Assembly (NCBI RefSeq): GCF_000715075.1
Contig: NC_134097.1
Span: 127,222,997 to 127,286,996 of the forward strand
Source of the DNA: Nicotiana tabacum
Lineage: Eukaryota; Streptophyta; Magnoliopsida; Solanales; Solanaceae
Length of the DNA: 64,000 bases
Reading direction: 5' to 3'
Shown: positions 11,651 through 21,856 of the stretch, piece by piece
How the letters are laid out: each line of letters starts with the position of its first letter
How positions within the stretch are numbered: position 1 is the stretch's first letter
Program-made: the position numbers and the translations under genes
The notes under the pieces: generated by a model
What the model was told of the DNA's origin: nothing
The model's input: the letters and a program-made list of their open reading frames with translations, nothing else
The model's database searches: none

Positions 11651-11705
11651 GTGGATTGATCTCAACCGTGCATCTTAATTGATCCAACGGATGAGATCAA
11701 TCCAC
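11651..11705 (+). promoter_or_regulatory. Perfect 14-bp inverted repeat just upstream of the E1 LTR TATA box
   Basis: The left arm GTGGATTGATCTCA (11651-11664) is exactly complementary to the right arm TGAGATCAATCCAC (11692-11705), with a 27-base loop. It ends 8 bases before the TATA box. A further pair, CCGTTGG/CCAACGG, lies near 11530. Confidence 0.7.
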
Positions 11706-11713
11706 CCCACCCC

Positions 11714-11720
11714 TATATAA
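11714..11720 (+). promoter_or_regulatory. Candidate TATA box of E1 LTR
   Basis: CCCCTATATAAGGCCC matches a plant TATA box and lies about 730 bases into the LTR, where a U3 promoter is expected. No start site can be fixed from sequence alone. Confidence 0.55.
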
Positions 11721-14700
11721 GGCCCAAACCCCTACCCCGGCCCCTAACTTAACACCCCCCCCTCCACTGTTCATCATCATCTTCCTCAAACCCACCCCTA
11801 ACCCTAGCCGCCCTAACATCCCACCGCCTGAAACCCGGCGGCAACAACGCCGCCGGTCACCACCTTAACACCCCAGAACCCCCTGAACACCCTCTATCCG
11901 AATATGTTATCCGCTTGGCTCGAATCTCTCTGAAAGTTCTCGAATCTTCATTTGAAGATTCGAGCCAAACTCAGATCTAAACTAAACAACCCCTAGTTAA
12001 CACCATAGTACCCCCTAACATGCCTCGTTATGGATCCGGTGTTTGTTTGGTTTGAATCCCCTCAGAACTCTTAGAATCTTCTTTTGAAGGTTCGAACCAA
12101 ACAAGAACTTACCCAGATTTGTTCTAAACTAACACTAAATCACCCCTAGGTTTCCCTCACCCTTGTGTCATTGTTGGTTCCCCTCGAATCTGACCAGAAA
12201 TGGTTAAGTCCGAAATCAAACCTTCAAGAACCCTAGAAACACCAATTTTTGGATTCTGCCCAAATTAAATAGAAGATTGAGGTTTAATCGACCTTAGTCA
12301 AAGTATTTTCAGTTGAAAATACTTCGACTAAGGTCTGTTTGATTTCAAACAAAAAATCCGAATCCAAGAGGAGTTCTAGTCTGAATAAATTTGAAGGTTC
12401 AGAGGTACTTGTCTATTTCTTATGTGTATTCTACATGTATTCTATGTTTGTTTCATTAGTCTGTTTAATTTTTCATAATTTTCTAGTCAATTATGTTATA
12501 CTGTCTCATACTCGTCTATTTGATCAGAATTATAATTGTTTCTGTTTGTTTATGATTGTTTATAATATGTGTAATCGACTCGATTAAGTTCGTCGATTAG
12601 TTGTGTTATAAATCCTGTTTCTGAAAATGCTGATTGAAACAGTCTGTTTCTATTTTTTTAGACTGATTATTGACAAATGTTGTAAATAGTCAACTGATTA
12701 ATACTCGTCAATTAAATCATGTTTGTTTGCAAATCAGTAAATTCAAATGAATGTTGTGTATATATTGTTTTCTGAACAGGGCATTGTCAGTATATTGACA
12801 ATGCTCCTGTGTTTGTTTGATTTTAGTCCAATGTTGAAATGCAGTTGAATTATTAGGCTGAATTCAGTATAATAGTATTGTGATGTTAGTTTTGAATTCA
12901 AGTTTACAAAAAGTTGGTTAAATACAATTATATTAGGAGGTTAATCCTAGGATTGGTTATAGCTGCTTAAACAGATTTTAAAATCTGTAGTGTTAGATGC
13001 TGAATTTAAGGCAGTAATAACAGTAATTACAGTAAGAAATCTGGGGCATATCTGGGGTAAAACAGTGAAGGTAATTTGATAATAATAGTGAGCTGAAAGT
13101 GGAATGTTAGTGGCTATAGTTTAAGATAATAATGGGGAACAAAGGGTAATGGGGCTGCTTAAAATCAGGATAAGATCATTTAAAGTATTCAAAAGCAGTT
13201 TTTAATGGAACTTTCTGATTTTTAAAAAGAGAAAAGGGTCCAGGCAACACTTAAAAAGATGGGGCAGACCTGTATAAAAGAGGGGGATTGGGACTGACTT
13301 GAGGGGGGCTTTCAGACAGAAAGGAAAGAGAGAAAGAAAAAATCTGATCTGGAGGACAGATTTTAAAACTGAAGAAAGGAAAAATCAGAAGGAAATTAAG
13401 AGAAAAGATCTGATTTTAAGAGAATAAAACAGATTTTAGAGGAGGAGAAAGATCAGTTTTCAGAGAGATACATTTGAGAAAAACAGAAAGAAAGAGATAG
13501 AAATAGAATCAGAAACAGAAATTTGAAAAGAAAAAAGAAACAAAAAAGGAACACACACACAGTGAAGTTGAAACAGAGAATAGAAAAGAAAAGAAAAATC
13601 CGAAACCTTGTTTTTCTTTTTGGAATCTGTCCGGATCTGTGTATTGATACTATTTGGTTTTAAAATCTGAAATTCTTTAAGAAGCTTTGCTCTTGTGAAT
13701 CTGGGTTTCTCGGGTTCTGTATTATTGCTCAAATCTGTGGAGATACTGGTATTCTGTTGATTTTATTACTGCTGCAACTGCTGAAATTTACTTCTTCTAC
13801 CTTCATTTCCAGGTACTTATCTTTTAAATTCTATGTTGGAAAGAGATTCAGCATGACAAATCGATGAAGCTTGAATTGCAATTCTATTTTTCCATTTATC
13901 TAAGTTTGTTATTATAAATTTCAGTTTTGTTTCATGTCGTTTAATATAGTAGTATGCTTGACATGTTAATATTCAGTTGATCATTCTCTTTTGAAATTCA
14001 TATAAGTGTTGTAATAATATTATCTATTCTAGAATTTCATTAAAGTATATGATTGAATTGTCAAGGTAGGGAATAGGGCATGAATGTTGGCCATTATTTA
14101 AATTTTTTTTTTTGGTGTTGTTAGCTAAGTAAAGAGTAATGTAGAAATATCAAGAAAACTACACTAGTAACATCTATTGTTAAATAAGGTTAAAATGGTG
14201 TTGGTGGTGTTTTTCATGTATAAGATAATAGATGTGTGTATAACCATTAGCGAAAGGTGATATGATATAGCTTGTTACGATGTTTACGACATACAGTTAG
14301 GTTGCATGTAAGGCAATTTTATTGAATCGGCTTGTATAATAATTCCTTTCTTATCAACTTGATGCCTATTTACCCTCATAAATAAATTAACCAAACAATT
14401 AGGCCTATTAGATTAAAAGCAAGTATATGAGAATGAAATGAGGTGTACAAGCATAAATTGCAATACTTTATATCAATGGTAAGTAAAAATAGAATTTGCA
14501 CTAAATAAAAAATAATAAAAATTCTTCAAAAAATATTTCTTCCCTTCATAAATCATTCTTGTTAGTTTCATATACAATTCATTCTTTGGCATATATATAT
14601 GTTGTATTTGCTAAAAACAGTATTAATCATATTTTTATTCTTTTCTTTGAATCAGAATAGTGTGGATGAATATAATTTATACTCGGAAATTATAATCGAC

Positions 14701-15531
14701 GGGCAACATTTAATAAATTGTGAATTCTTTTAAAAGAATTTAAAGGCATCCTTTGAATGTGAATTTCTCAGGATTTTCATATAAAATGTGTAGTTATAAT
14801 AAACAATTTGTGGAAAATCCATAATATTATTACAAAGATTTTTCGCAATTAGGGATGCGTTCGCGTACCCTGATTATATTTTTAAAAGCAAATCCGGATT
14901 ATGCGTACGCGCAAATTTCGAGCGAATATTTAATAAAAAAAGATTTCTCCAAAAATGTTAAAATAATTTCATATAACCCGGGATGTGCAGTTCACTGTTT
15001 AAATATAAGGGTGATGACGTTCATAATTTTATTTTAAATCACGAACATATGAATTTGTAATAAAGGACATAATATGGTCAATTATATTGTGTACACGTAT
15101 GCGTGACATGATCCCCTGTAATTATGAAAGGTATATAATACGAATATACGTACGCGTAATTTGTTTATATAATTGTAAACAATAAGTAAAAGCGGTAGTA
15201 AAATCATGCAATAAAAAATGTATTTAGTAAAATCAAGATAATTAAGCCAATAATAAAAACAGTTGAGCGACCGTGCTAGAACCACGGAATTCGGAAATGC
15301 CTAACACCTTCTTCCGGATTAACAGAATTCCTTACTCAGGATTTCTGGTTCGCAGAATAATAAACAGAGTCATATTCTCCTCAATTCAGGGATTAAAACC
15401 GGTGACTTGGGACGCCTTAAAATTCCCAGGTGGCGACTCTGAAATAATTAAATAAATCCTGTTTCGACTGTCCTTCAATTGGAGAAAACTCCCCACGCGC
15501 CCCGTGGGCGCGGTAAAAAGGAGGTGTGACA

Positions 15532-16019
15532 CCTATCATCACATCGAATGTGTTAATGCTGTTGAGAAAGACAAATGGTGGAGTAACAAAATAGAAAGCA
15601 TACTAGCATGGTCTGGGTATGAACCCGGCAAAGGGCTTGGGAAGAATGTCCAAGGCATCACCAAACCAATACAGCCGAAATGTCATGGTACTACCTTCGG
15701 GCTCGGATACCAGTATACATGGCAAGAGTATGATGATTGGTCGCCTCTATGGCGTGGACCTTATTACCCTCTCGAGCAACCAGTGCCACATTTGGGTCAG
15801 ACTTTTCACCAAGCTGATAAAATATGGGGAACTACAGAAGAATAAGCATTAGCTAGGCTGAGGAATCTGTTCCTGAAGGACGAAAACATGGATTGCAGTT
15901 CAATAATTGAGGAGGAGGAGGAGGAGGAAGAAGGCCTCAATATTCAGACTGTGGAGAAGGGAGTTGTTCTCAAGAACTGGACTGCCACACCATCCCGAGC
16001 CCGCCGAGTCCCTGGGTAG
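15532..16019 (+). pseudogene. E2 protease C-terminal part with G-patch-like domain
   Basis: The frame enters from the E1 junction and includes WSGYEPGKGLGKNVQG (about 15610-15655), the G-patch-like segment also present in E1. There is an in-frame TAA at 15843-15845, then a GAG/GAA-rich acidic stretch (about 15905-15935), then KNWTATPS and a stop TAG at 16017-16019. As in E1, the stop is part of GGGTAG, so a GT falls exactly at the end of the frame. The sequence upstream of 15532 in this frame belongs to the E1 LTR, not to this gene. Confidence 0.8.
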
Positions 16020-16138
16020 CTTGGCAATCAACTTAATTTTATTTCTATAGCCATGCTAGGCATCTAAGATATTTTTCAGTAATTTTGTTTTAAAGACTCA
16101 CTTGTTTCAAAATAATTGCTCGATTCATCGAGCCGTAC
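16020..16138 (+). other. E2 protease-RT junction, intron-like
   Basis: A GT at 16016-16017 at the end of the protease frame and GATGTTTTCAG ending at 16157 mirror the E1 junction. As in E1, direct joining leaves the downstream frame off by one. Confidence 0.35.
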
Positions 16139-19100
16139 TTGTTTTGGATGTTTTCAGTTTTAATCAATGCATTGCTATTTACTATTCATTATTATCTTCT
16201 ACACCTTTCTTTCTACAACGTTATTATTACTTTTCCTGATAAACTGGTGACTGTGACATGTAATGAGGCAACGCAATATAAAGATAGTGACTCGGATGAA
16301 AAAGATGAAATACCCGAGGAGATTGTCAAAGAGGTTGAGAACTTTGAGAATAAGCCTAAGTCCAACCTGGACGAAACCAAAGCAGTAAATTTGGGAGACG
16401 CCGAAATCGTCAAGGAGACTCGCATAAGCATTCACTTATCATCGACAGAAGGAGGAGTACATTCGTTTCTTGAAGGAGTATGAGGATATCTTTTCATGGT
16501 CATATGATGACATGACCGGTTTGAGCATGTCCATAGTGGCTCACAAGTTGCCTACCAATCCCATGTGTCCGCCGGTGAAGCAAAAACTCAGAAAATTCAA
16601 ACCAGATATGATCCTAAAAATCAAGGAGGAAGTTACTAAGCAGATCAAAGCCAAAGTTCTCAGGGTAGTTAAATACCCAACCTGGTTAGCCAACATTGTA
16701 CCAGTTCCGACGAAAGATGGGAAAGTCAGAGTATGTGTTGACTATCAAGATTTAAACAGAGCAAGTTCCAAGGATGACTTTCCACTGCCAAATATACACA
16801 TCCTGATCGACAATTGCGCTAAGAATGAACTCTAACCCTTTGTAGATTACTTCGCGGGTTATCACCAGATCTGGATGGATGAAGAAAACGCAGAGAAAAT
16901 AGTTTTTATTACACCATGGGGGGTATACTGCTACAAGATGATGCCATTCGGTCTAAAGAATGTTGGGGCTACTTACATGAGAGCCATGACAACCATCTTC
17001 TATGATATGATACAAAAAGAAATAGAGGTGTATGTTGACGATGACATTATCAAATCCAAGAGGGCCGCAGATCACATAGCGGACTTGAGAAAGTTCTTTG
17101 ACAGGTTAAGGAGGTACAACTTAAAACTGAACCCCATAAAGTGTGCATTCGGGGTTCCCGCAGGAAAGTTACTTGGATTCATTGTCAGCCGTCGAGGGAT
17201 CGAGCTGGACGCGTCCAAAGTTAAGGCTATTCAGGAATTACCGCCACCTAGGAGCAAAAAGGACGCCTCAACTATATCAGTCACTTCATAGCACAGCCTA
17301 TAGTTATATGTGAACCCATCTTCAAGATGTTGAGAAAAGATGCCAAAACAAGCTGGACCGAGGATTGTCAGAAAGCTTTCGACAAAATCAAGGAGTACTT
17401 GTCCACACCACCGGTCTTGGTCCCACCAGAGCCAGGTCGAACTTTGCTACTCTATCTATCTGTATTAGATGGAGCCTTCGGATACATTTTGGGACAACAT
17501 GACGAGATAAGGAGAAAGGAGCAAGCCATATACTACCTGAGTAAAAAATTCACACCTTATGAAGCACGATACTCTCTGCTGGAACGCACTTGCTGTGTTT
17601 TGACCTGGACAACTTAGAAATTGAGGCATTACTTCTGTGCCTACACCACGTACCTTATATCCAGGATGGACCCCCTGAAGTACAAATTTCAGAAACCCAT
17701 GTCGACTGGGAAGTTAGCCAAGTGGCAGATACTGTTAAGTGAGTTCGATATTGTTATGTAACTTAAAAAGCGGTCAAAGGAAAAGCATTGGCATACCATC
17801 TTGCTGAGAATCCCGTGGGGGGAGAATACGAACCCTTGAAAATGTATTTTCCTGATGAAGAAGTGTCATTCGTAGGAAAGGACATTACTGAAGCTTACAA
17901 CGGGTGGAGGATGTTCTTTGATGGAGCTGCAAATTTCAAAGGAGTGGGCATTAGAGCCGTCTTGGTATCGAAAACTGGCCAGCATTATCCGGTGTCTGCT
18001 AAACTCAGATTTCCCTGCACCAACAACATGGCAGAGTATGAAGCCTGCATACTAGGGCTCAACATGACAATCGACATGAATATTCAGGAGCTGCTGATAA
18101 TCGGTGATTCAGATTTGCTTGTGCACCAGGTACAAGGAGAGTGGGCCACCAAGAATTCAAAGATATTGCCATATCTGCACCATGTACAGGAATTGAGAAA
18201 AAGGTTCACGAAAATAGACTTTCGACATGTGCCCAGAATTCAGAATGAGTTTGTCGATGCATTGGCCACTTTGTTATCCATGATACAACATCCAGACAAG
18301 AATTTCATTGATCCCATCCTAGTGAGAATTCATAATCAGTGGACCCATGTTGAAGAAGAAACAGACGGGAAGTCTTGGTTTCACGACATCAAGGAATATT
18401 TGGTAAAAGGAGAATACCCGGAGCATGCGAACCATACTTATAAATGCACATTCTGAAATTGTCCAATCACTTCTTCCACAACAGAGGAAACTTATATAAA
18501 AGAAATCCTGATTTGGGATTGCTAAGATGTGTCGATGCAAAAGAGGCTTCTAAGCTACTTGGGGAGATACATGCTAGGACCTGCGGCCCGCATATGAATG
18601 GTTTTGTCTTGGGCAAGAAAATACTTAGGGCCGGTTATTTTTGGATGACCATGGAGACAAGATTGCATCCAGTATGTCCGAAAATGCTACCAATGTCAAG
18701 TACATGCTGATATGATAAAAGTACCGCCAAATGAGCTCAATGCCGCAAGCTCACCTTGTCCATTTGCCACATGGCGAATGGATGTCATCAGTCATATCGA
18801 GCCCACTACTTCAAACAGGAACAAGTTTATTCTAGTAGCCATTGACTACTTCACAAAATGGGTAGAGGCTGCATCATACAAAGCTATAACCAAGAAATTC
18901 ATTGCAGACTTTGTCAAGGATCGTATTGTTTGCCGATTCGGAGTTCCCGAGTCCATTGTCACTGATAATGCTGCCAATCTCAACAGTGATCTGATGAAGG
19001 CCATGTGTGAAATTTTCAAAATCAAGCACAAGAACTCCACACCGTACAGACCTCAGATGAATGGAGCCGTAGAAGCCGCCAATAAAAACATCAAGAAGAT

Positions 19101-19623
19101 ACTAAGGAAGATGGTAGAAAACCAAAAATAATGGCACGAGAAGCTACCCTTTGCTTTGTTGGGATACTGCATTATAGTTCGCATATAAACTGGGGCAACC
19201 CCCTACATGTTGGTTTATGGTACCGAAGCTGTCATCCCAGCCGAGGTAGAGGTTCCTTCTTTAAGGATCATACAGGAAGCCGAACGCAGCGATGCAGAAT
19301 AGATAAGGAGCTACTATGAACAGTTGGCCCTTATAGATGGAAAAAAAATGAACGCAGTATATCACAGTCAGCTTTATCAGAACAGAATGTCCAGAGCTTT
19401 CAGCAAAAGGGTCAAACCGAGGCAGTTTGCACCAGGACATTTGGTACTAAAGAAAATCTTCCTGCATCAGGAGGAAGCCAAAGGGAAATTCTCTCCCAAC
19501 TGGCAAAGTTCCTACATGGTTCACAGGGTGCTAACAGGAGGAGCACTCATACTTGCAGAAAGGAATGGAGAAGTCTGGCCAAAACCAATCAATTCAGACG
19601 CAGTCAAGAGATACTATGTTTAG
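16139..19623 (+). pseudogene. pol: E2 pol: RT, two RNase H domains, integrase, heavily mutated
   Basis: Homologous to E1 pol throughout. The breaks I can place: a frameshift near 16455; stop 16833; a small deletion with frame change near 17260, which removes part of the RT thumb; stop 17615; a one-base loss near 17755; a frame change near 18445 just before the integrase zinc domain; a one-base gain near 18657 inside the zinc domain; stops at 19129, 19186 and 19300. Recognisable pieces are YVDDD in the RT (17030-17045), FFDGAAN of the second RNase H (about 17923), DNAANL and NGAVEAAN of the integrase core (about 18964 and 19060), and the C-terminal DAVKRYYV. Confidence 0.88.
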
Positions 19624-20226
19624 ACTATTTACATTCCTTTATCTGATGTAATTGAACTACGCTTGACTTGATTCCCGTTTAAGATGGGATACGTAGGCAG
19701 TCATGTAGGTTCGGTCATATCATAATAAAATTTCCATTTTCCCCCAGGATCAGAAATTGGGGCAGAATTTTGAGGAGGACCCTAAAAATTCTGGAGCAAG
19801 TTCAGCCAACGCCATTGCATGCTAGAAAGTCAGAAATTGGTTAAGAAACTGGGATTCTCAAAATTCTGAAGAAGGTTCAACAAGTTCCGTCACTCACAAA
19901 CGGCCGAAGGATCATCTACCAAATTGGGGAACCCTCAAAATTCTAACACAAGAAAGCTGCAATGTCTATGAAATATGTTACAGTCACTAGTTCATCTAAA
20001 AATCACTTGACATTTCACTATGTTTTCTAAAAATAACTCTTATTTTCACCAATAATTTCATATTTTTGAAAACTCTATAACAGCCAGGTGTTACCCAGGG
20101 AAACTCAAACAAGGCCTCTAGAGCGGAGGAGCCGAGCCAGCAGACAAAAGGCATAGACCAACCTCCCCTTACAAATCTTACAATTTTTCTTTGAGCGCAA
20201 GCACTTCTGACGTAACAGTAGCATTC

Positions 20227-20227
20227 A

Positions 20228-20288
<61 letters not shown>
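20227..20288 (+). repeat. Compound (CT)n(CA)n(TA)n microsatellite
   Basis: CTCTCTCT followed by about 16 CA units and then about 11 TA units, uninterrupted. Length is likely variable between individuals. Confidence 0.95.
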
Positions 20289-20377
20289 GCAGCGAAATCA
20301 CTATCAATTAGGCCACCAGACACCGAACATATGTCCAGCTAAGAAACATTCTATTATTTGTTATTCGTTCTTTGCAT

Positions 20378-21064
20378 GGGACTAAGCCCTATCCCGAATC
20401 TTGCATGAGGCTAAGCCCTGCCTCCATATTTGCATAAGGCTGAGCGCTGCCTTCCATTTGCATGGGACTAAGCCCTATCCCGCATGAGACTAAGCTCTGT
20501 CTCCATCTTGCAAGAGGCTAAGCCCTGCCTCCATATTTGTATAACGCCAAGCATTGCCTTCCATTTGCATGGGACTAAGTCCTATCCTGAACCTTGCATG
20601 AGGCTAAGACCTACCTCTATATCTGCATAAGGCTAAGCTCCGCCTTCCGTCTGCATAGGACTAAGCCCTGTCCCGCATCCTGCATAAGACTAAGCTCTAT
20701 CTTCATATTTGCATGAGGCTAAGCCCTACCTCCATATTTGTATTAGTCTAAGCACTTCCTTCTCTTTGCATGAGACTAAGCTCTATCTCAATACTTGCAT
20801 GAGGTTAAGTCATGCCTCCATATTTGCATAAGGCTAAGCTCTGCCTTCCATCTGCATGGGACTAAGCCCTGTCCCGCATCTTGCATGAGACTAAGCTCTG
20901 TCTCCATCTTGCAGGAGGCTAATCCCAGCTTTGCCTCCTATTTGTATAAGGCCAATCATCGCCTTTATTTGCCGAGACTAAGCATTGTCTCTCCGACACT
21001 ATTTATTTGCTCCTCTTTCGGGCTAAGCTCTGCCCTCAACCTCACAAGACTAAGCCTTGTCTTG
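20378..21064 (+). repeat. Array of about two dozen hairpin units with covarying stems
   Basis: Each unit has a loop close to TAAGCYCT flanked by short arms that pair. Examples: GAGGC/GCCTC (20407-20424, 20514-20531), AAGGC/GCCTT (20436-20453), GAGAC/GTCTC (20486-20503), GGGAC/GTCCC (about 20858), GGGC/GCCC (about 21020), CAAGAC/GTCTTG (about 21045). Units are about 30-40 bases apart, often introduced by TTTGCAT. The arms differ between units but stay complementary within a unit. A few units have a mismatch or a G-T pair. Confidence 0.85.
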
Positions 21065-21843
21065 TTGATTTTAGCATCATATTATTACATCTCATGGGCT
21101 AAAATATCGCCAACTTGTCTGAAAGCGTCATTGTCCAAAGGCATCATCCTCATAGCCGAAAGACACCATGCCATGACCTGAGGATCTCTCAAATTTGCAT
21201 ATCATTATTCAAAGGCGTTATGGTTCGGAGGCACCATTTTCATGGCCTGCGAATCTCTTATCTCATAATTCATGGCCCAGGACATCATGGTCTAAAGACG
21301 ACATCCGCACCGTCCAAAGACAATCTTTAATGGTCCAAAGGAAATTTGCATCACGTTTTAAATTTTTGTAGTAACCTACGTACTTGAATGCATCATATTT
21401 TGAGTTTGCAGGTGGTCCCGGAGGTAACCGTTGTTTTTTTCAAACAGGAGCAACCTTCGCTCTGGTTTCCGCTCATACTATTTTCACTACCGATTCTCGT
21501 CAGTTGCCCATCCTACCTCGTGACATCCAGCTATCTACCCTATAACACATCTGATACATTCCAACCCCAAAATCATAACTCCATCCGACATTATCCTTCA
21601 TAAAAGAACATTTCCCGACATTGGCTACCATTCCTATAACAACATCATCGGCTTCATTCACCGGTGGATCTAGTACTACACATGACCTAATTCCTGTAAA
21701 ATCAGGGGGATCCCATTCGGTCAAATTGGCCAGAGTTCGCAATTTCTATATTGCAGCTCAAAGACCAGAGTCCGACCTCACATCCATTCGGTTAAAATTG
21801 GCCATCATTTCTTTACCCGAAAACTCTTTCATTCTTTCCGGGT

Positions 21844-21856
21844 AAAAAGGGGCAGC
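21844..21856 (+). promoter_or_regulatory. E2 polypurine tract
   Basis: AAAAAGGGGCAGC directly before the LTR start TGTTGATACC, the same as in E1 at 10972. Confidence 0.8.

Larger units (their letters stand above)
1..15531 (+). mobile_element. E1: Tat/Ogre-type Ty3/gypsy LTR retrotransposon (5' end outside window)
   Basis: The order is leader, gag, protease with G-patch-like domain, RT, RNase H, a second (archaeal-like) RNase H, integrase, a long 3' region with tandem repeats, polypurine tract and a 4.55-kb LTR. The second RNase H, the giant LTR and the long repetitive 3' region are known traits of the Tat/Ogre lineage. The 5' LTR and primer binding site must lie left of base 1. The 3' LTR ends at 15531, directly followed by coding sequence of a second element (E2). 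gag and protease are broken, while the RT-to-integrase frame is intact. Lineage is inferred from domain order and motifs. Confidence 0.85.
10985..15531 (+). repeat. E1 3' LTR (about 4.55 kb)
   Basis: Begins TGTGAGCACG right after the polypurine tract and ends GGAGGTGTGACA at 15531, giving TGT...ACA ends. The next base belongs to the coding frame of E2. It contains no long ORF. A TATA box sits at 11714 with a perfect dyad just upstream, and a second TATA-like TGTATAAAAGAG is near 13270. The matching 5' LTR is outside the window, so the edges rest on this one copy and on comparison with E2. Confidence 0.8.
19624..21843 (+). other. E2 3' region between pol and polypurine tract
   Basis: Non-coding. 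It contains the shared GAACTAC...GGATACGTAGGCA motif (19652-19700), a CA/TA microsatellite, and a hairpin-repeat array (separate entries). 21100-21340 has looser AAAGGCATCAT/AAAGACA-type repeats. The last 60 bases before the LTR resemble E1. Confidence 0.6.

Noticed and set aside
20191..20385. Short ORFs over the CA/TA microsatellite
   Set aside because: Low-complexity translation (His-Thr and Ile-Tyr runs).
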